59,020 bases of DNA from UBA8522 sp035528895. GTDB taxonomy: Bacteria; Acidobacteriota; Aminicenantia; Aminicenantales; UBA8522. The position numbers and the translations under genes are program-made. Under the pieces are notes generated by a model, which was not told where the DNA came from, ran no database searches, and saw only the letters and a program-made list of their open reading frames with translations. The first letter of the stretch is position 1. Every line of letters begins with the position of its first letter. The stretch is taken from the NCBI GenBank assembly GCA_035528895.1, contig DATKXS010000184.1, positions 1-59,020 on the forward strand, read 5' to 3'. Below, piece after piece: positions 49,809 to 58,629 of this stretch.

Positions 49809-51610
49809 GGGATGTCCTCCTCTTTCTCAGGGAACTGCAGGTCGTAAAGCTTGCGGTAGATGCCGTTCATTTCGTACAGCTCGTCATGACTCCCGGATTC
49901 GACGATGCGGCCGTTGTCCACCACGAAAATCCGGTCGGCGTTGCGGATGGTCGAGATCCGGTGGGCGATGACCAGGGTCGTGCGGTTCTTCATGACGTTG
50001 GCCAAGGCGATCTGGATGAGCCTCTCAGATTCGGTGTCCAGGGCGGAGGTGGCCTCGTCGAGGATGAGGATGGGGGGGTTCTTGAGCAAGGCCCGGGCGA
50101 TGGCCAGGCGCTGGCGCTGGCCGCTTGAGAGCTGCCCTCCTTTCTCGCCGATCGCGCTATCGTAACCCTGGGGAAGGGCGGCGATGAACTCGTGGGCTTG
50201 GGCGGCCCGGGCGGCTTCGACGACCCGCTCGAACTGAACATCCCCCAGGCCGTAGGCGATATTGTTGCGCGCGGTATCGTTGAAAAGGATGGTCTCCTGC
50301 GTCACCAGTCCCAATTGAGAGCGGAGGGAGCTCAGGGTCACCTCCTTCACGTCGATGCCGTCGATCATGATCCTTCCCGACGTCGGATCGTAGAAGCGGG
50401 AAAGGAGGTTGATGATGGTCGTTTTCCCGGCGCCGCTGAGCCCGACGAAGGCGGCCGTTTCGTTGCGGCCCACTTCGAAAGTGATATCGCTGAGCGTCGG
50501 CCGGTTTTCGTTGTAGCAGAAGGAAACCCTCTCGAAGGTCACGCGACCCTGAACGGACGGCAGCGGGTAGGCCGCAGGGGCATCCTGAATCTGGGGCATC
50601 TCCTTCAGGATCTCCCCGATGCGCTGATGAGAGGCGACGGCCTGCTGGATGACGTTGTTGGCGCGATTGAGGCGGTTGATGGGAGTGTACATCATGAAGA
50701 CGGCCATGACGAAGGCGCCGAAATCGCCGGGGCTGATCGCGCCCTGGGAGATGCGGCGTGTCCCCACATAAAGGATAAAGGCTCCGACCACACCGCCGAG
50801 GAATTCCATGAAGGGAGAAGAGAGGCTCCCGATCCAGGCCAGTTTCATGCTCGTCCGGAAATAGCTGGCCGTCGTCTGGAAGAATTTCCTGATCTCGAAC
50901 TCTTCGCTGGTGAAAGCCTTGATGATCCTGTTGCCGGTGATGCCCTCGTGAAGGAGACTGTAGATCTGGGACATCTTTCTCTGGCCGACCAGACTTTTTC
51001 TCTTGAGCTGGCGGCTGAACAGGGCCAGGGGGATAACGGCCAGCGGGGTGATGACAAAGGCGGCGATGGCCAGGCGGAAGTCGATGACGAAGACACCCAC
51101 AAGGAGGGCGAATAGGATGAACATCTCTTCAATGAAATCGGCCATGCTCCCCGAGATGGCCTGGTGGATCTTCTCCACGTCGCTGGTCAGGCGCGACATC
51201 AGATCACCGGTAGGCACCCGGTCGAAGAAGCTGCTGGACTGGTAGATAAGATGGGTGAAGAGGTCGTCGCGCAGCCGCTTGACCACCCGATGCCCCACTC
51301 CCTTCATGAAATACGAGGAGAGAAAAGTGAACAGCCCCTTGCCGAAAATGACGATCAAGACGAGCAGGGGGAGGAACTTGACGAGCTGGGTTTCGTCAAT
51401 GCGCAAAAACCGAAAAACGACATCCATGAAGCGGGCCTTTCCAGGAACGGATTTTGCAGGGCCCAGTTGGAAGAGCCTGTCCATGATGGGCTGGACGAGG
51501 TTGATAAAGACATAGGTGAAAAAGGCCACAAAGGCGGAACAGACGAAGGACAGGATGAGGAGCCTCTTCTCCCGACGGGCGAGCCGGAAGAGGGCGAGAA
51601 TATCTTTCAT
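49805..51610 (-). CDS. MsbA-type ABC exporter (fused membrane and ATPase domains)
   Basis: MsbA flips lipid A core across the inner membrane; related exporters move other lipids or drugs. The 601-residue protein has about six membrane helices in the first 320 residues. The ATPase domain shows Walker A GLSGAGKTT (near 390), the signature LSSGQRQRLAIARAL, and Walker B ILILDEATSALD (near 513). The H-loop is in LVIAHRIST. It overlaps the Asd-like gene by four bases and yicC by four. A lipid A role is likely but not proved by sequence. Confidence 0.92.
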   Translation of the reverse strand: MKDILALFRLARREKRLLILSFVCSAFVAFFTYVFINLVQPIMDRLFQLGPAKSVPGKARFMDVVFRFLRIDETQLVKFLPLLVLIVIFGKGLFTFLSSYFMKGVGHRVVKRLRDDLFTHLIYQSSSFFDRVPTGDLMSRLTSDVEKIHQAISGSMADFIEEMFILFALLVGVFVIDFRLAIAAFVITPLAVIPLALFSRQLKRKSLVGQRKMSQIYSLLHEGITGNRIIKAFTSEEFEIRKFFQTTASYFRTSMKLAWIGSLSSPFMEFLGGVVGAFILYVGTRRISQGAISPGDFGAFVMAVFMMYTPINRLNRANNVIQQAVASHQRIGEILKEMPQIQDAPAAYPLPSVQGRVTFERVSFCYNENRPTLSDITFEVGRNETAAFVGLSGAGKTTIINLLSRFYDPTSGRIMIDGIDVKEVTLSSLRSQLGLVTQETILFNDTARNNIAYGLGDVQFERVVEAARAAQAHEFIAALPQGYDSAIGEKGGQLSSGQRQRLAIARALLKNPPILILDEATSALDTESERLIQIALANVMKNRTTLVIAHRISTIRNADRIFVVDNGRIVESGSHDELYEMNGIYRKLYDLQFPEKEEDIP

Positions 51611-52653
51611 TTCGCCGCCCGTCCTCCGGGTTTGTGGTCGAACAGGATGCGGGCGATCTCCAGAGCGTTGAGGGCGGAGCCGCGGGTCAGGTTGTCGGTA
51701 ACCGTCCAGATCCAGAAGGCCCGGGGAAAGGATTCTTCCCTCTTGATCTGACCGATGAAGATCTGCTCTTTCCCGGCCACGGAGATAGAAGAGACCACGC
51801 AGGAAGAGGAGGCCGAACTGAGCTTGAAGAGCGCCCCCTCTTTGTAAAGACCTTCCAGGTCTCGAATGTCCGCCTCGGCCCGAAGCTCCAGATAGGCCAT
51901 AACGGAATACGTGTGGAAGACAGGCGCCTGGACGACCGATAGGGAGAGAGGCAGACCGGGAAGGCCGAGGACCTTTTTGACCTCGGCGACGACCTGCCGC
52001 TCCACCGAGGAGAAGCCGTTGGCGCTCGGGGCCTCGGTGTGAGAGAGGATGTTGAAGGCAATCTGCTCCTGGAAGACCTCCTTTTTGATGGAGGCGCTGG
52101 AGAGCATGGCGGCGCTCTGGCCGGCCAGTTCCTCGATGCCGGACTCATCGAAAGCCGAGACGGGTTGCAGGGCGAAGACGACGGCCTTTTCCAGGCCGAA
52201 CTTGGCGACGAGTCGATGGAGAAGGGAGGAGAGGATGATCGCCAGCGGGTGGGGGTTGGCGATCAGGGGGAAGCGTCGAGCGGTGAGCAGCGAGTCGTTC
52301 ACCCCGGCCACCACAAGAGGGATGTCATCCTGGCCGCTGAAAGCCTCGCTCAAGTCGATCGCCTGGTATTTCTTCTTGGCGGCCAGCCGGCCGTAGAGCC
52401 GGTTGGTCTCCTTATCGGCGGCCAGGAAAACGAGGTCCAGGCCTTCGAGGGCCGCGCCCCCGGGATGATGGATGACCCGGGGCTCGTCACGGAACTCGGT
52501 CAGCTTGCTGTACTTTTCCTCAACATCCACATCAAAGAACTCGATATGAGAGAGGGGAAATTTTTTAACGCTGAGGATGGCCTTGATCTCTTTTCCCCGC
52601 AGCGAATCGGTGCCGATCAGAGCGACCCGGAATTTCTTCTTCTGGCTGGACAT
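51607..52653 (-). CDS. Aspartate-semialdehyde dehydrogenase homologue lacking the catalytic cysteine
   Basis: The 348-residue protein matches the Asd/Usg-1 family: VALIGTDSLRGKEIKAIL (nucleotide-binding start), ALQPVSAFDESGIEELAGQ and QIAFNILSHTE. In active Asd the nucleophile is the Cys in NPNCS. Here that site reads ANPHPLA, with Pro136 in place of Cys. It is therefore probably not a dehydrogenase and is closer to the Usg-1 branch, whose role is unclear. The genuine Asd is expected elsewhere in the genome. It overlaps the start of the MsbA-like gene. Confidence 0.85.
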   Translation of the reverse strand: MSSQKKKFRVALIGTDSLRGKEIKAILSVKKFPLSHIEFFDVDVEEKYSKLTEFRDEPRVIHHPGGAALEGLDLVFLAADKETNRLYGRLAAKKKYQAIDLSEAFSGQDDIPLVVAGVNDSLLTARRFPLIANPHPLAIILSSLLHRLVAKFGLEKAVVFALQPVSAFDESGIEELAGQSAAMLSSASIKKEVFQEQIAFNILSHTEAPSANGFSSVERQVVAEVKKVLGLPGLPLSLSVVQAPVFHTYSVMAYLELRAEADIRDLEGLYKEGALFKLSSASSSCVVSSISVAGKEQIFIGQIKREESFPRAFWIWTVTDNLTRGSALNALEIARILFDHKPGGRAAK

Positions 52654-52678
52654 TCTGGGGTGCCTCCGGGGCGGTGAC

Positions 52679-52900
52679 TCAGCGCTCCTTCCGGAACTCG
52701 GCCATCATCAGGTACATCTTGTCCTTCAAAGCAAGTTTGCGCTTTTTGAGTTCCCGTTCCTCGAGTTTTTCCTCTTCGCTCAAGAAACTTTTTATCTGAA
52801 GGATTTCGAGCCTTTTTTCGCATTCCTGGTGTTCATCATGGAGCTTCCGGAAGTCCTCATTTTCCCTGAGCATAAGCTCTTTCAGAGCCTGTTCATCCAT
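52679..52900 (-). CDS. YdcH/DUF465-like small helical protein
   Basis: A 73-residue protein with the pattern EHQECEKRLEILQIKSFLSEEEKLEERELKKRKLALKDKMY, which closely follows the DUF465 (YdcH) family (L-S-x-E-E near the middle and LKD near the end). Function is unknown. The ATG at 52900 has GGGAGG about seven bases before it; an upstream start at 52948 lacks a site. It heads the long operon to priA. Confidence 0.8.
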   Translation of the reverse strand: MDEQALKELMLRENEDFRKLHDEHQECEKRLEILQIKSFLSEEEKLEERELKKRKLALKDKMYLMMAEFRKER

Positions 52901-53028
52901 GCAGACGCCTCCCTCGCCAAGGATATCATAAGAAAGGGGGCAATTCAATTTATGCCCTTGCCAGAAAGAAAGGCGCTATTGGCGGTCTCAATTGGCCTTG
53001 TCGCTAACAGGCCCTCGCCTTGTTGATA

Positions 53029-54078
53029 TCAGAGGTTCCCGCTCAAGAATCCACGAAACGTGGCCTCCAGCCGCTCGGCCAGAGCGTCCCAGGTAAATTC
53101 CCTGATCTTCTGGTAGCCGGCGTTCGCCAGGCGAAGGCGCAATCCGGGATCATCGATCAGGCGCTTGATCTGCCGGGCCAGGAACCAGGGGTGGGTAAAG
53201 GGGACGACGAGGGCGGTCTTTTCATGAACCGCAAAATCGCGGGTGCCGCTGGCCGTGCAGACGACGGGAAGCCGGCAAGCCATGGCCTCGGCGGTTGTGT
53301 TGGACCAGCCGGCGCGTCGCTCGGCGCTGGCGAACATATCGGCCTGGGCGAAGAGCCAGGCCATCCGGGCTTGGGGAAGGTCGAGATAGAACTCGGAGGG
53401 CACGGATGTCTTGACGAGCGGGCGGGGATCACGTCTATCCCCGCCGACCAGGCTGTCGAAAAAAATCAAAAGGAGATGAGGATTCCCTCGATGAAGCTTC
53501 TCGACGGCCTTGATCACCTGCCGGACGCCCTTTCTCTTCTTGTAGATTCTGCCATAACAGAGAATCTTGAATTCCCTGCCCGGATCAGATTGGCCGGAAT
53601 CGGACTGAGCAGCAATCTGTCCCTCAGAAAGTGGCGCAGGAGATTCAGGCTCCGGCAACCGAAAAAATATCTCCGGATTTATTCCGCCCGGCGCTCGGAA
53701 ACAGCGGCGGCCGTATTTCCGCTCGACCCGCCGGCAGATGCCTTCAGAATTTCCCAGCAAGTGATAACCACGCCGGGCGACTTCTTTTTCCTTTTTATGG
53801 CCCTCGAGCACGAAGTAGAAGCATTTCGCCCTGGCCTTGAGGGCGTCGAACTGTTTCAGGATGGAATACTCGCTGCAGAGTCCGATGTCGAATTCGGCCT
53901 CCGTAACGGCCTCAAAGGACCGGACCTCTCCCCGGTACTCCAGCCAATCAGGCTTCTTCCCTGCCGGGGTGAAAAGTGTGAAGCCATGACCTCTTCGGGT
54001 CAACGCGTTGCCGATCTCGAGATAGCGGCGGACGCCGCCGAAGACTTCCACGTGGGGAAGGAGCGCCGCGATCCTCAT
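53029..54078 (-). CDS. GT4-family glycosyltransferase
   Basis: A 349-residue GT-B protein starting MRIAALLPHVEVFGGVRRYLE with the GG acceptor loop. The donor domain has FKILCYGRIYKKRKGVRQVIKA and SAERRAGWSNTTAEAMACRLPVV, the latter in place of the EX7E motif region. An internal stretch (PESPAPLSEGQIAAQSDSGQ) is an insert of low complexity. It is a single gene and divergent from the neighbouring restriction-modification gene. Confidence 0.88.
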   Translation of the reverse strand: MRIAALLPHVEVFGGVRRYLEIGNALTRRGHGFTLFTPAGKKPDWLEYRGEVRSFEAVTEAEFDIGLCSEYSILKQFDALKARAKCFYFVLEGHKKEKEVARRGYHLLGNSEGICRRVERKYGRRCFRAPGGINPEIFFRLPEPESPAPLSEGQIAAQSDSGQSDPGREFKILCYGRIYKKRKGVRQVIKAVEKLHRGNPHLLLIFFDSLVGGDRRDPRPLVKTSVPSEFYLDLPQARMAWLFAQADMFASAERRAGWSNTTAEAMACRLPVVCTASGTRDFAVHEKTALVVPFTHPWFLARQIKRLIDDPGLRLRLANAGYQKIREFTWDALAERLEATFRGFLSGNL

Positions 54079-54137
54079 CTGCGAATGAACCTACCATGCG
54101 CCGTCGGGCCCGTCAAGCGCGTGGAGCGATTTCTCCA

Positions 54138-54166
54138 TTGACTTTCGGGGGGTGGGAAAATATACT
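54138..54166 (+). promoter_or_regulatory. Strong sigma70-like promoter followed by a hairpin
   Basis: TTGACT (54138-54143) and TATACT (54161-54166) are exactly 17 bases apart, each five of six to consensus. No gene starts nearby on the plus strand; the next is 358 bases away. Transcription would begin near 54173, just before a hairpin with a T-run. Confidence 0.55.
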
Positions 54167-54178
54167 ATAAGCCGCTTT

Positions 54179-54229
54179 GCTGATCGGCCTTTCGAAGCCA
54201 TGGCGAGGTAGGCCAATCGGCGAGTTTTT
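54179..54229 (+). terminator. Hairpin with T-run directly after a promoter (attenuator or short RNA end)
   Basis: GCTGATCGGCCT (54179-54190) pairs with AGGCCAATCGGC (54210-54221) through 11 of 12 positions, including one G-U pair. GAGTTTTT follows (T-run 54225-54229). With the promoter at 54138-54166 it would give a transcript of about 57 bases, or act as an attenuator. Confidence 0.4.
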
Positions 54230-54524
54230 CGGTCTTCCCTGATTTCCCCTTAAACCCTTGAAATAGAAAGGATTCCAGAATTCCCCGAGATGTCAGGGCG
54301 TCCCAGAAAAGCGCATATTTGCCGGCCTTTGGGCGAACTATGGGCGAGATTATACCCTGCCGGGTCTGTTGACAGAGGGCGCGGGGGGCTGGTCGCAAGA
54401 GCCCGATGAATAGAAGTACAATAAACAAGAATTGATAGAGTTCTTGATAACGCATGAAATATGGATGTAGAATAGTTTGACAATGCCAAGCCAAAAATTT
54501 TCAGAGGGTTGAGGGGTAATCGAA
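54230..54524. other. Non-coding stretch before the restriction-modification gene
   Basis: I see no convincing gene. The DNA turns markedly AT-rich from about 54400. A TTGACA box at 54477-54482 and a GAGGGG ribosome site eight bases before the ATG at 54525 probably serve the restriction-modification gene. A frame of about 110 codons on the minus strand has no ribosome site and no similarity I recognise. Confidence 0.5.
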
Positions 54525-57179
54525 ATGTCCAATTCATCGGCTAATAAATTCTGCAAGTCAGCTGATTTGACGAATGAGGCCAGCGTTGAATCTTTTTTCG
54601 TGCTTCGTCTTCTTGCCGATCTGGGCTATAAAGACAGCGAAATAAAAACGAAACAGGCTATTCAAACCCTTCGCATACCGAAAGGGCGTAGCAAGGAACT
54701 ATACAAACCCGACTTTCTTCTATTCTGCCATAAAAAGCCGCGATGGTTAATAGAAGCAAAGTCACCAACAGAGCGTATTGAGCAGTATACCTATCAATGT
54801 GCCGGTTATGCGCTCCAGATTAATCGCAAGTATCTTGAGCGACCCCTTCATTATTATATGTTAACTAATGGTTTCCTTACGCGCGTCTATGTGTGGGACC
54901 AAGAGGAAGCGATTCTCTCTTTGCGTTTCGAAGATGTAAACGACCATAATTCAAAATATGAAACTTTTCGTCGGCTTTTTTCCGCAGATGTGGCACGGTC
55001 CGGATGGAAAACAACTCCTAAGATTATGACTGAAGGTCACGAGCTAAGCCGTCCAACAATGGATGCCGTCAAAAAGGCATTCCTGCGTTGTCACCGTATC
55101 ATCTGGAAAACCGAAAAGATGAGTCCACAAGCAGCATTTATGGAATTTGCTAAAATACTCTTTGTGAAACTTTGGGAAGATCGGCGGCTCCGTGATGATC
55201 CAAATCTCCTTGAGATGATTACCAGGGGTAACCCCCTACCATCCAATAAGGTGCGGTTCGCCACGCGCTGGATTAGGGAGCAGGAATCCAACAATGCAAA
55301 TCCCATAGATGCGCTACTGTTCAGGCAATTAGTTGAGTCTTTGGAACAGGAAATCGAATCGCGCCAGAGAAAGCGAATATTCGAGTCAGACGAAAAGTTA
55401 AATATATCACCCGGCACGGTTCGACGTGTTGTCAAGGAGCTGGAGAATTACTACCTTTTCGGCATTGACGAAGATTTGAATGGGAGAATGTTCGAAGCAT
55501 TTCTCGCCGCAACGATGCGAGGCAAGGAACTTGGGCAGTACTTCACTCCGCGAAGTATTGTTAAATTGATGACTAAGCTCGCAAATCTCAAGGCTCAGCG
55601 TGGTCCAAATGGCATCGAGAAGCTTATCGATGCTTGTTGTGGTACAGGAGGCTTCTTAATTGAGGCTCTGACAGAAATGAGGCGGCAGGTTTATGATAAT
55701 CAGTCTCTTTCGAGCAGCGAACGCAGTGAGCTACTTGAAAAGGTGGCTAATCAAGCCATTTTTGGTATTGATGCAGGCCGTTCTCCAATGATTGCTCGCA
55801 TTGCTCGAATAAATATGTACCTTCATGGAGATGGCGGCAGTAGAGTATATATGACAGATGCCCTCAAACATCCTCCAGAGGCCTCTCTCGCCGACACAAT
55901 TGAAGTAAGGGGTGAAGTGGAGGAACTCCGTAGCCTTCTTGAAAAGGAGACTAAATTCGATGCCGCACTCACGAACCCTCCGTTTTCGATGGACTATTCG
56001 TCGAGCATCCCTGAAGAAAAGGACATGCTTGACACATATGAATTGACCACATATGGGGGTAAGCGCAGGAATTCCTTGAGATCGTCAGTTATCTTCATTG
56101 AAAGATATTGGAATCTACTCCGACCAGGCGGTCGGCTTCTTACCGTTATCGATGATAGCGTGCTCGCCGGCAAGAACTTTCCATTCGTACGCGATTTCAT
56201 CAGAGAACGGTTCATCATAAGGGCAGTGATTAGCTTGCACGGAGATGCCTTTCGTCGTGCCGGCGCAAGGGCAAAGACATCAATTCTCTACTTAGTAAAA
56301 AAGAGGAATCAGCCTGAGATACAACAAGGTTGTTTCGTTTATGAAAGCCAATATATAGGCCGCGATGATGTTCCGCCTAAGACGAGACCAAGCGACGCCG
56401 AACATGCCCGAAAACTTGCCGCCGATGAGACAGAAGAAATAACGACGACATTCAATTCTTTCCTTCAGGGACGGAATGGGCCGTGGCTCGTGCCGCCAGA
56501 CAAATTAAACGGCAGACTGGATGCAAAGCACCTTAGACCCTGGTCTGTTTCCGAACTGGAGAATAAATGGACGATTGCAGGAGCAGATTCCGATATTATC
56601 GAGAACCTTCTCGATCTAATTGAAGAATCTGTGGATCTTGACCCGAATACACGATATACTTTCCTTCGTATTAGCTACGAAGGCCGGCCTGAGAGGGGCG
56701 ATGCGGTATTGGGTAAAGAAGTGTCCTATAAGAAAGTGTTCAGGGCCAAAAAGGGCGATATAATCATTAGCAATATCAATGCGGTGAACAAGGCGATCTG
56801 CGTAATGCCGAACGACATGAGCGATTTGCTAATCTCGCCAGCGTTCACTGTGTTACGACTCAAACCTTCGTTGAGAGATCGCGTCGATCAAATGTATATT
56901 TGGTCGGTACTGCGGACCCCGGCGGTAGTTGCCGAATGGCTCTCACATACGACCGGCTTCGGGAGGCACTATGTTGACTGGAATCACATCCGTAAGCAGA
57001 GAATTCCGCTATTGCCTCCCGATAAACAGCAGCACATAGGAAGTATGCTTCGTGAATTATTTCAGCATGAGCAGGAGATATCGATTAAAAGGGCGGCTGC
57101 GGCTGATCAGCTCGCCATCCTGGGTTTGGATGATGATCGTGCTAAAGATAGGCTCATAAGGGCGAAGCCACCGAGATAA
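54525..57179 (+). CDS. Single-chain restriction-modification enzyme (nuclease, N6-methylase and specificity domains)
   Basis: The 884-residue protein combines three parts. Residues 1-150 form a type-I-R-like PD-(D/E)XK nuclease (PDFLLF at 62-67, IEAKSP near 76-81). Residues about 190-620 form an N6-adenine methylase: GQYFTPRSIVKLM, SAM motif DACCGTGGFLIEAL near 379, and NPPF at 484-487. Residues about 690-870 resemble an HsdS target-recognition domain (KKGDIIISNINAVNKAI; TTGFGRHYVDWNHIRKQRIPL). No separate R, M or S genes are present, and no helicase motor. This is the arrangement of type IIG enzymes. Codon use and base content are clearly AT-richer than all neighbours, which points to recent transfer. 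Confidence 0.85.
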   Translation: MSNSSANKFCKSADLTNEASVESFFVLRLLADLGYKDSEIKTKQAIQTLRIPKGRSKELYKPDFLLFCHKKPRWLIEAKSPTERIEQYTYQCAGYALQINRKYLERPLHYYMLTNGFLTRVYVWDQEEAILSLRFEDVNDHNSKYETFRRLFSADVARSGWKTTPKIMTEGHELSRPTMDAVKKAFLRCHRIIWKTEKMSPQAAFMEFAKILFVKLWEDRRLRDDPNLLEMITRGNPLPSNKVRFATRWIREQESNNANPIDALLFRQLVESLEQEIESRQRKRIFESDEKLNISPGTVRRVVKELENYYLFGIDEDLNGRMFEAFLAATMRGKELGQYFTPRSIVKLMTKLANLKAQRGPNGIEKLIDACCGTGGFLIEALTEMRRQVYDNQSLSSSERSELLEKVANQAIFGIDAGRSPMIARIARINMYLHGDGGSRVYMTDALKHPPEASLADTIEVRGEVEELRSLLEKETKFDAALTNPPFSMDYSSSIPEEKDMLDTYELTTYGGKRRNSLRSSVIFIERYWNLLRPGGRLLTVIDDSVLAGKNFPFVRDFIRERFIIRAVISLHGDAFRRAGARAKTSILYLVKKRNQPEIQQGCFVYESQYIGRDDVPPKTRPSDAEHARKLAADETEEITTTFNSFLQGRNGPWLVPPDKLNGRLDAKHLRPWSVSELENKWTIAGADSDIIENLLDLIEESVDLDPNTRYTFLRISYEGRPERGDAVLGKEVSYKKVFRAKKGDIIISNINAVNKAICVMPNDMSDLLISPAFTVLRLKPSLRDRVDQMYIWSVLRTPAVVAEWLSHTTGFGRHYVDWNHIRKQRIPLLPPDKQQHIGSMLRELFQHEQEISIKRAAAADQLAILGLDDDRAKDRLIRAKPPR

Positions 57180-57314
57180 CGGTGGAATTTGAATGCCATT
57201 GGCCAATCCCCTCACGGCCGCAAAATCCGCCTTTCTCAGGTCTTGCGTCTTCCGGAGCTTGCGCCCCTTGTAGATATACCCAAACAGGCCATCCCGCTTC
57301 ACGATCTTCCCCAT
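57180..57314 (-). pseudogene. Possible truncated phage-type small gene at the restriction gene's right border
   Basis: On the minus strand a frame opens MGKIVKRDGLFGYIYKGRKL and reads into QDLRKADFAAVRGLANGIQI. Then it enters sequence antisense to the 3' end of the restriction-modification gene, with a stop only at 57057. The first part has the GC-rich style of the phage-like genes. Its natural end may have been lost when the restriction gene was inserted. No strong ribosome site is visible, so it may also be chance. Confidence 0.3.
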
Positions 57315-57333
57315 CTCGATGGCCTGATCGAAG

Positions 57334-58554
57334 TTAGAAAAGACACCGGATGAACTTGCCGATCTGCCACTTCCAGAACGGCCGGCCTTTGATGAACCGC
57401 TCGTAGCAGGACTGCGGAGGAGGCGGCTCTGGTTCCGGCTCAGGGGGAGTCGGTAACTCGGGCAGCGGCGGCTCATAATGATATTTTTCCTCCGGTTTTT
57501 TCCCGTTCAAGCCTTCGTAGATGGCAGAGACCGTTTTCTTCTGGCAACCCAAGTCCCCGCCTTTCGGGAGGTGCTCGATAACAATGTCGTTCCCGTAGGC
57601 CCTTGCTGTTTCGGCAATCATCTTCATCCGGGGCGCAGACGGACGGCGGCGTCCGGTAGACGCCTCGAAGTCGCACTCGGAGTCGCCGTTCCAGGAGCCG
57701 TCATTGGACAGCCAGATGCGGATGCCGTTGTCCTTCTTCCGGGCCCACCAGAAGAGGGACTGATGGAGACTCGATCCCGGCTCCGACCATTTTGGACCAT
57801 CGCCGACTCCATGGACTTCCTTCCAGATTGCGAGTTTTCCCTTCTCCCCAACCACGGACTCAACCCTTTTCTTCAGCGTGTCCAGGGCGCCCGCGTTTGC
57901 CGGCAGATATTTCCAGCTGCTATCGGACTCGTCCCAAACCCAGTCCCGGGACTGCATCGTGGCGCCATAAGTACAGCGTTCCGGTTTGAGCTTTCCGGAC
58001 GCCAGGCGGGGGAAGATAACCTTCTCGGCCACGTCGATGAACTGGTCGGGCATCTCGTTCCCCCAGGAGTACCAGGGCTCGAACTCGTCGAGCTCCAGGA
58101 TGCTCTTGTCGATGAACTTCCCAAAGAACGGGTGCGCCGCCTTTTCATACAGCGTCGTGATGCCGTTCAGGTTCGTCACCCACGGCGACCACTTTTTTGT
58201 AGGGCCGTGGAATTGACAGTTATCAGCCAGACACCATACGGTCGTGATGCCGTAGCTCTTCCCGATGGCGACGACCTTGCGGACGATAGGCCAGTACCAG
58301 CTGTTCCAGGCGCTCAGCTCGAAGTTCGATCCGATCAGGACGTATGGAGCGAACTGGCTCTTCATCCCTTCCGGGTGCTCTCCCCAGGGTGACCAGGGCA
58401 TGAGCCTCTGGAGAGTCGCCCCAGAGTTCGCCATCGCGCAATCCAGGGTGTTCACGGCCACCTCGTCGAGGATCCAGACGCCATCCTCGCGGCGGACATA
58501 TTCCTTCTCGCCTAACATGCAGATCTGGCTGTAGCAGGCTTTTCTTATGGTCAT
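57334..58554 (-). CDS. Phage-like protein with glycoside-hydrolase-type appearance and proline-rich linker
   Basis: I do not recognise a named family. The 406-residue protein starts MTIRKACYSQICMLGEKEYV after a strong CAGGAGGATCG site. The middle holds motifs that recall TIM-barrel glycoside hydrolases (VLIGSNFELSAWNSWYWPIV; SILELDEFEPWYSWGNEMPD with Glu and Asp in likely catalytic positions; RIWLSNDGSWNGD). Near the C-terminus is a Pro/Glu linker (LPTPPEPEPEPPPPQ) then a short basic tail. Its neighbours downstream of the window edge look like phage structural genes. It may be a tail-associated or exported carbohydrate-acting protein. Confidence 0.6.
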   Translation of the reverse strand: MTIRKACYSQICMLGEKEYVRREDGVWILDEVAVNTLDCAMANSGATLQRLMPWSPWGEHPEGMKSQFAPYVLIGSNFELSAWNSWYWPIVRKVVAIGKSYGITTVWCLADNCQFHGPTKKWSPWVTNLNGITTLYEKAAHPFFGKFIDKSILELDEFEPWYSWGNEMPDQFIDVAEKVIFPRLASGKLKPERCTYGATMQSRDWVWDESDSSWKYLPANAGALDTLKKRVESVVGEKGKLAIWKEVHGVGDGPKWSEPGSSLHQSLFWWARKKDNGIRIWLSNDGSWNGDSECDFEASTGRRRPSAPRMKMIAETARAYGNDIVIEHLPKGGDLGCQKKTVSAIYEGLNGKKPEEKYHYEPPLPELPTPPEPEPEPPPPQSCYERFIKGRPFWKWQIGKFIRCLF

Positions 58555-58567
58555 CGATCCTCCTGGC

Positions 58568-58609
58568 TCAGCAGAGATGGCCGCAGATGATCCGGCACTT
58601 ATCGCTCAT
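58568..58609 (-). CDS. Possible 13-residue cysteine-rich peptide
   Basis: On the minus strand GAGGTGAAAAC precedes an ATG reading MSDKCRIICGHLC and a stop. The stop (TGA) is followed by the CAGGAGG site of the next gene. The good ribosome site suggests it may be translated, perhaps as a leader for translational coupling. It is too short to assign by similarity. Confidence 0.3.
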   Translation of the reverse strand: MSDKCRIICGHLC

Positions 58610-58629
58610 GTTTTCACCTCGTCAATTTC

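Noticed and set aside
47931..49847. Plus-strand open frame of 638 codons antisense to coaBC, gmk and yicC
   Set aside because: The opposite strand encodes three well-known genes with conserved motifs.
54165..54494. Minus-strand open frame of about 109 codons before the restriction gene
   Set aside because: No ribosome site, spans the compositional boundary, no recognisable motif.
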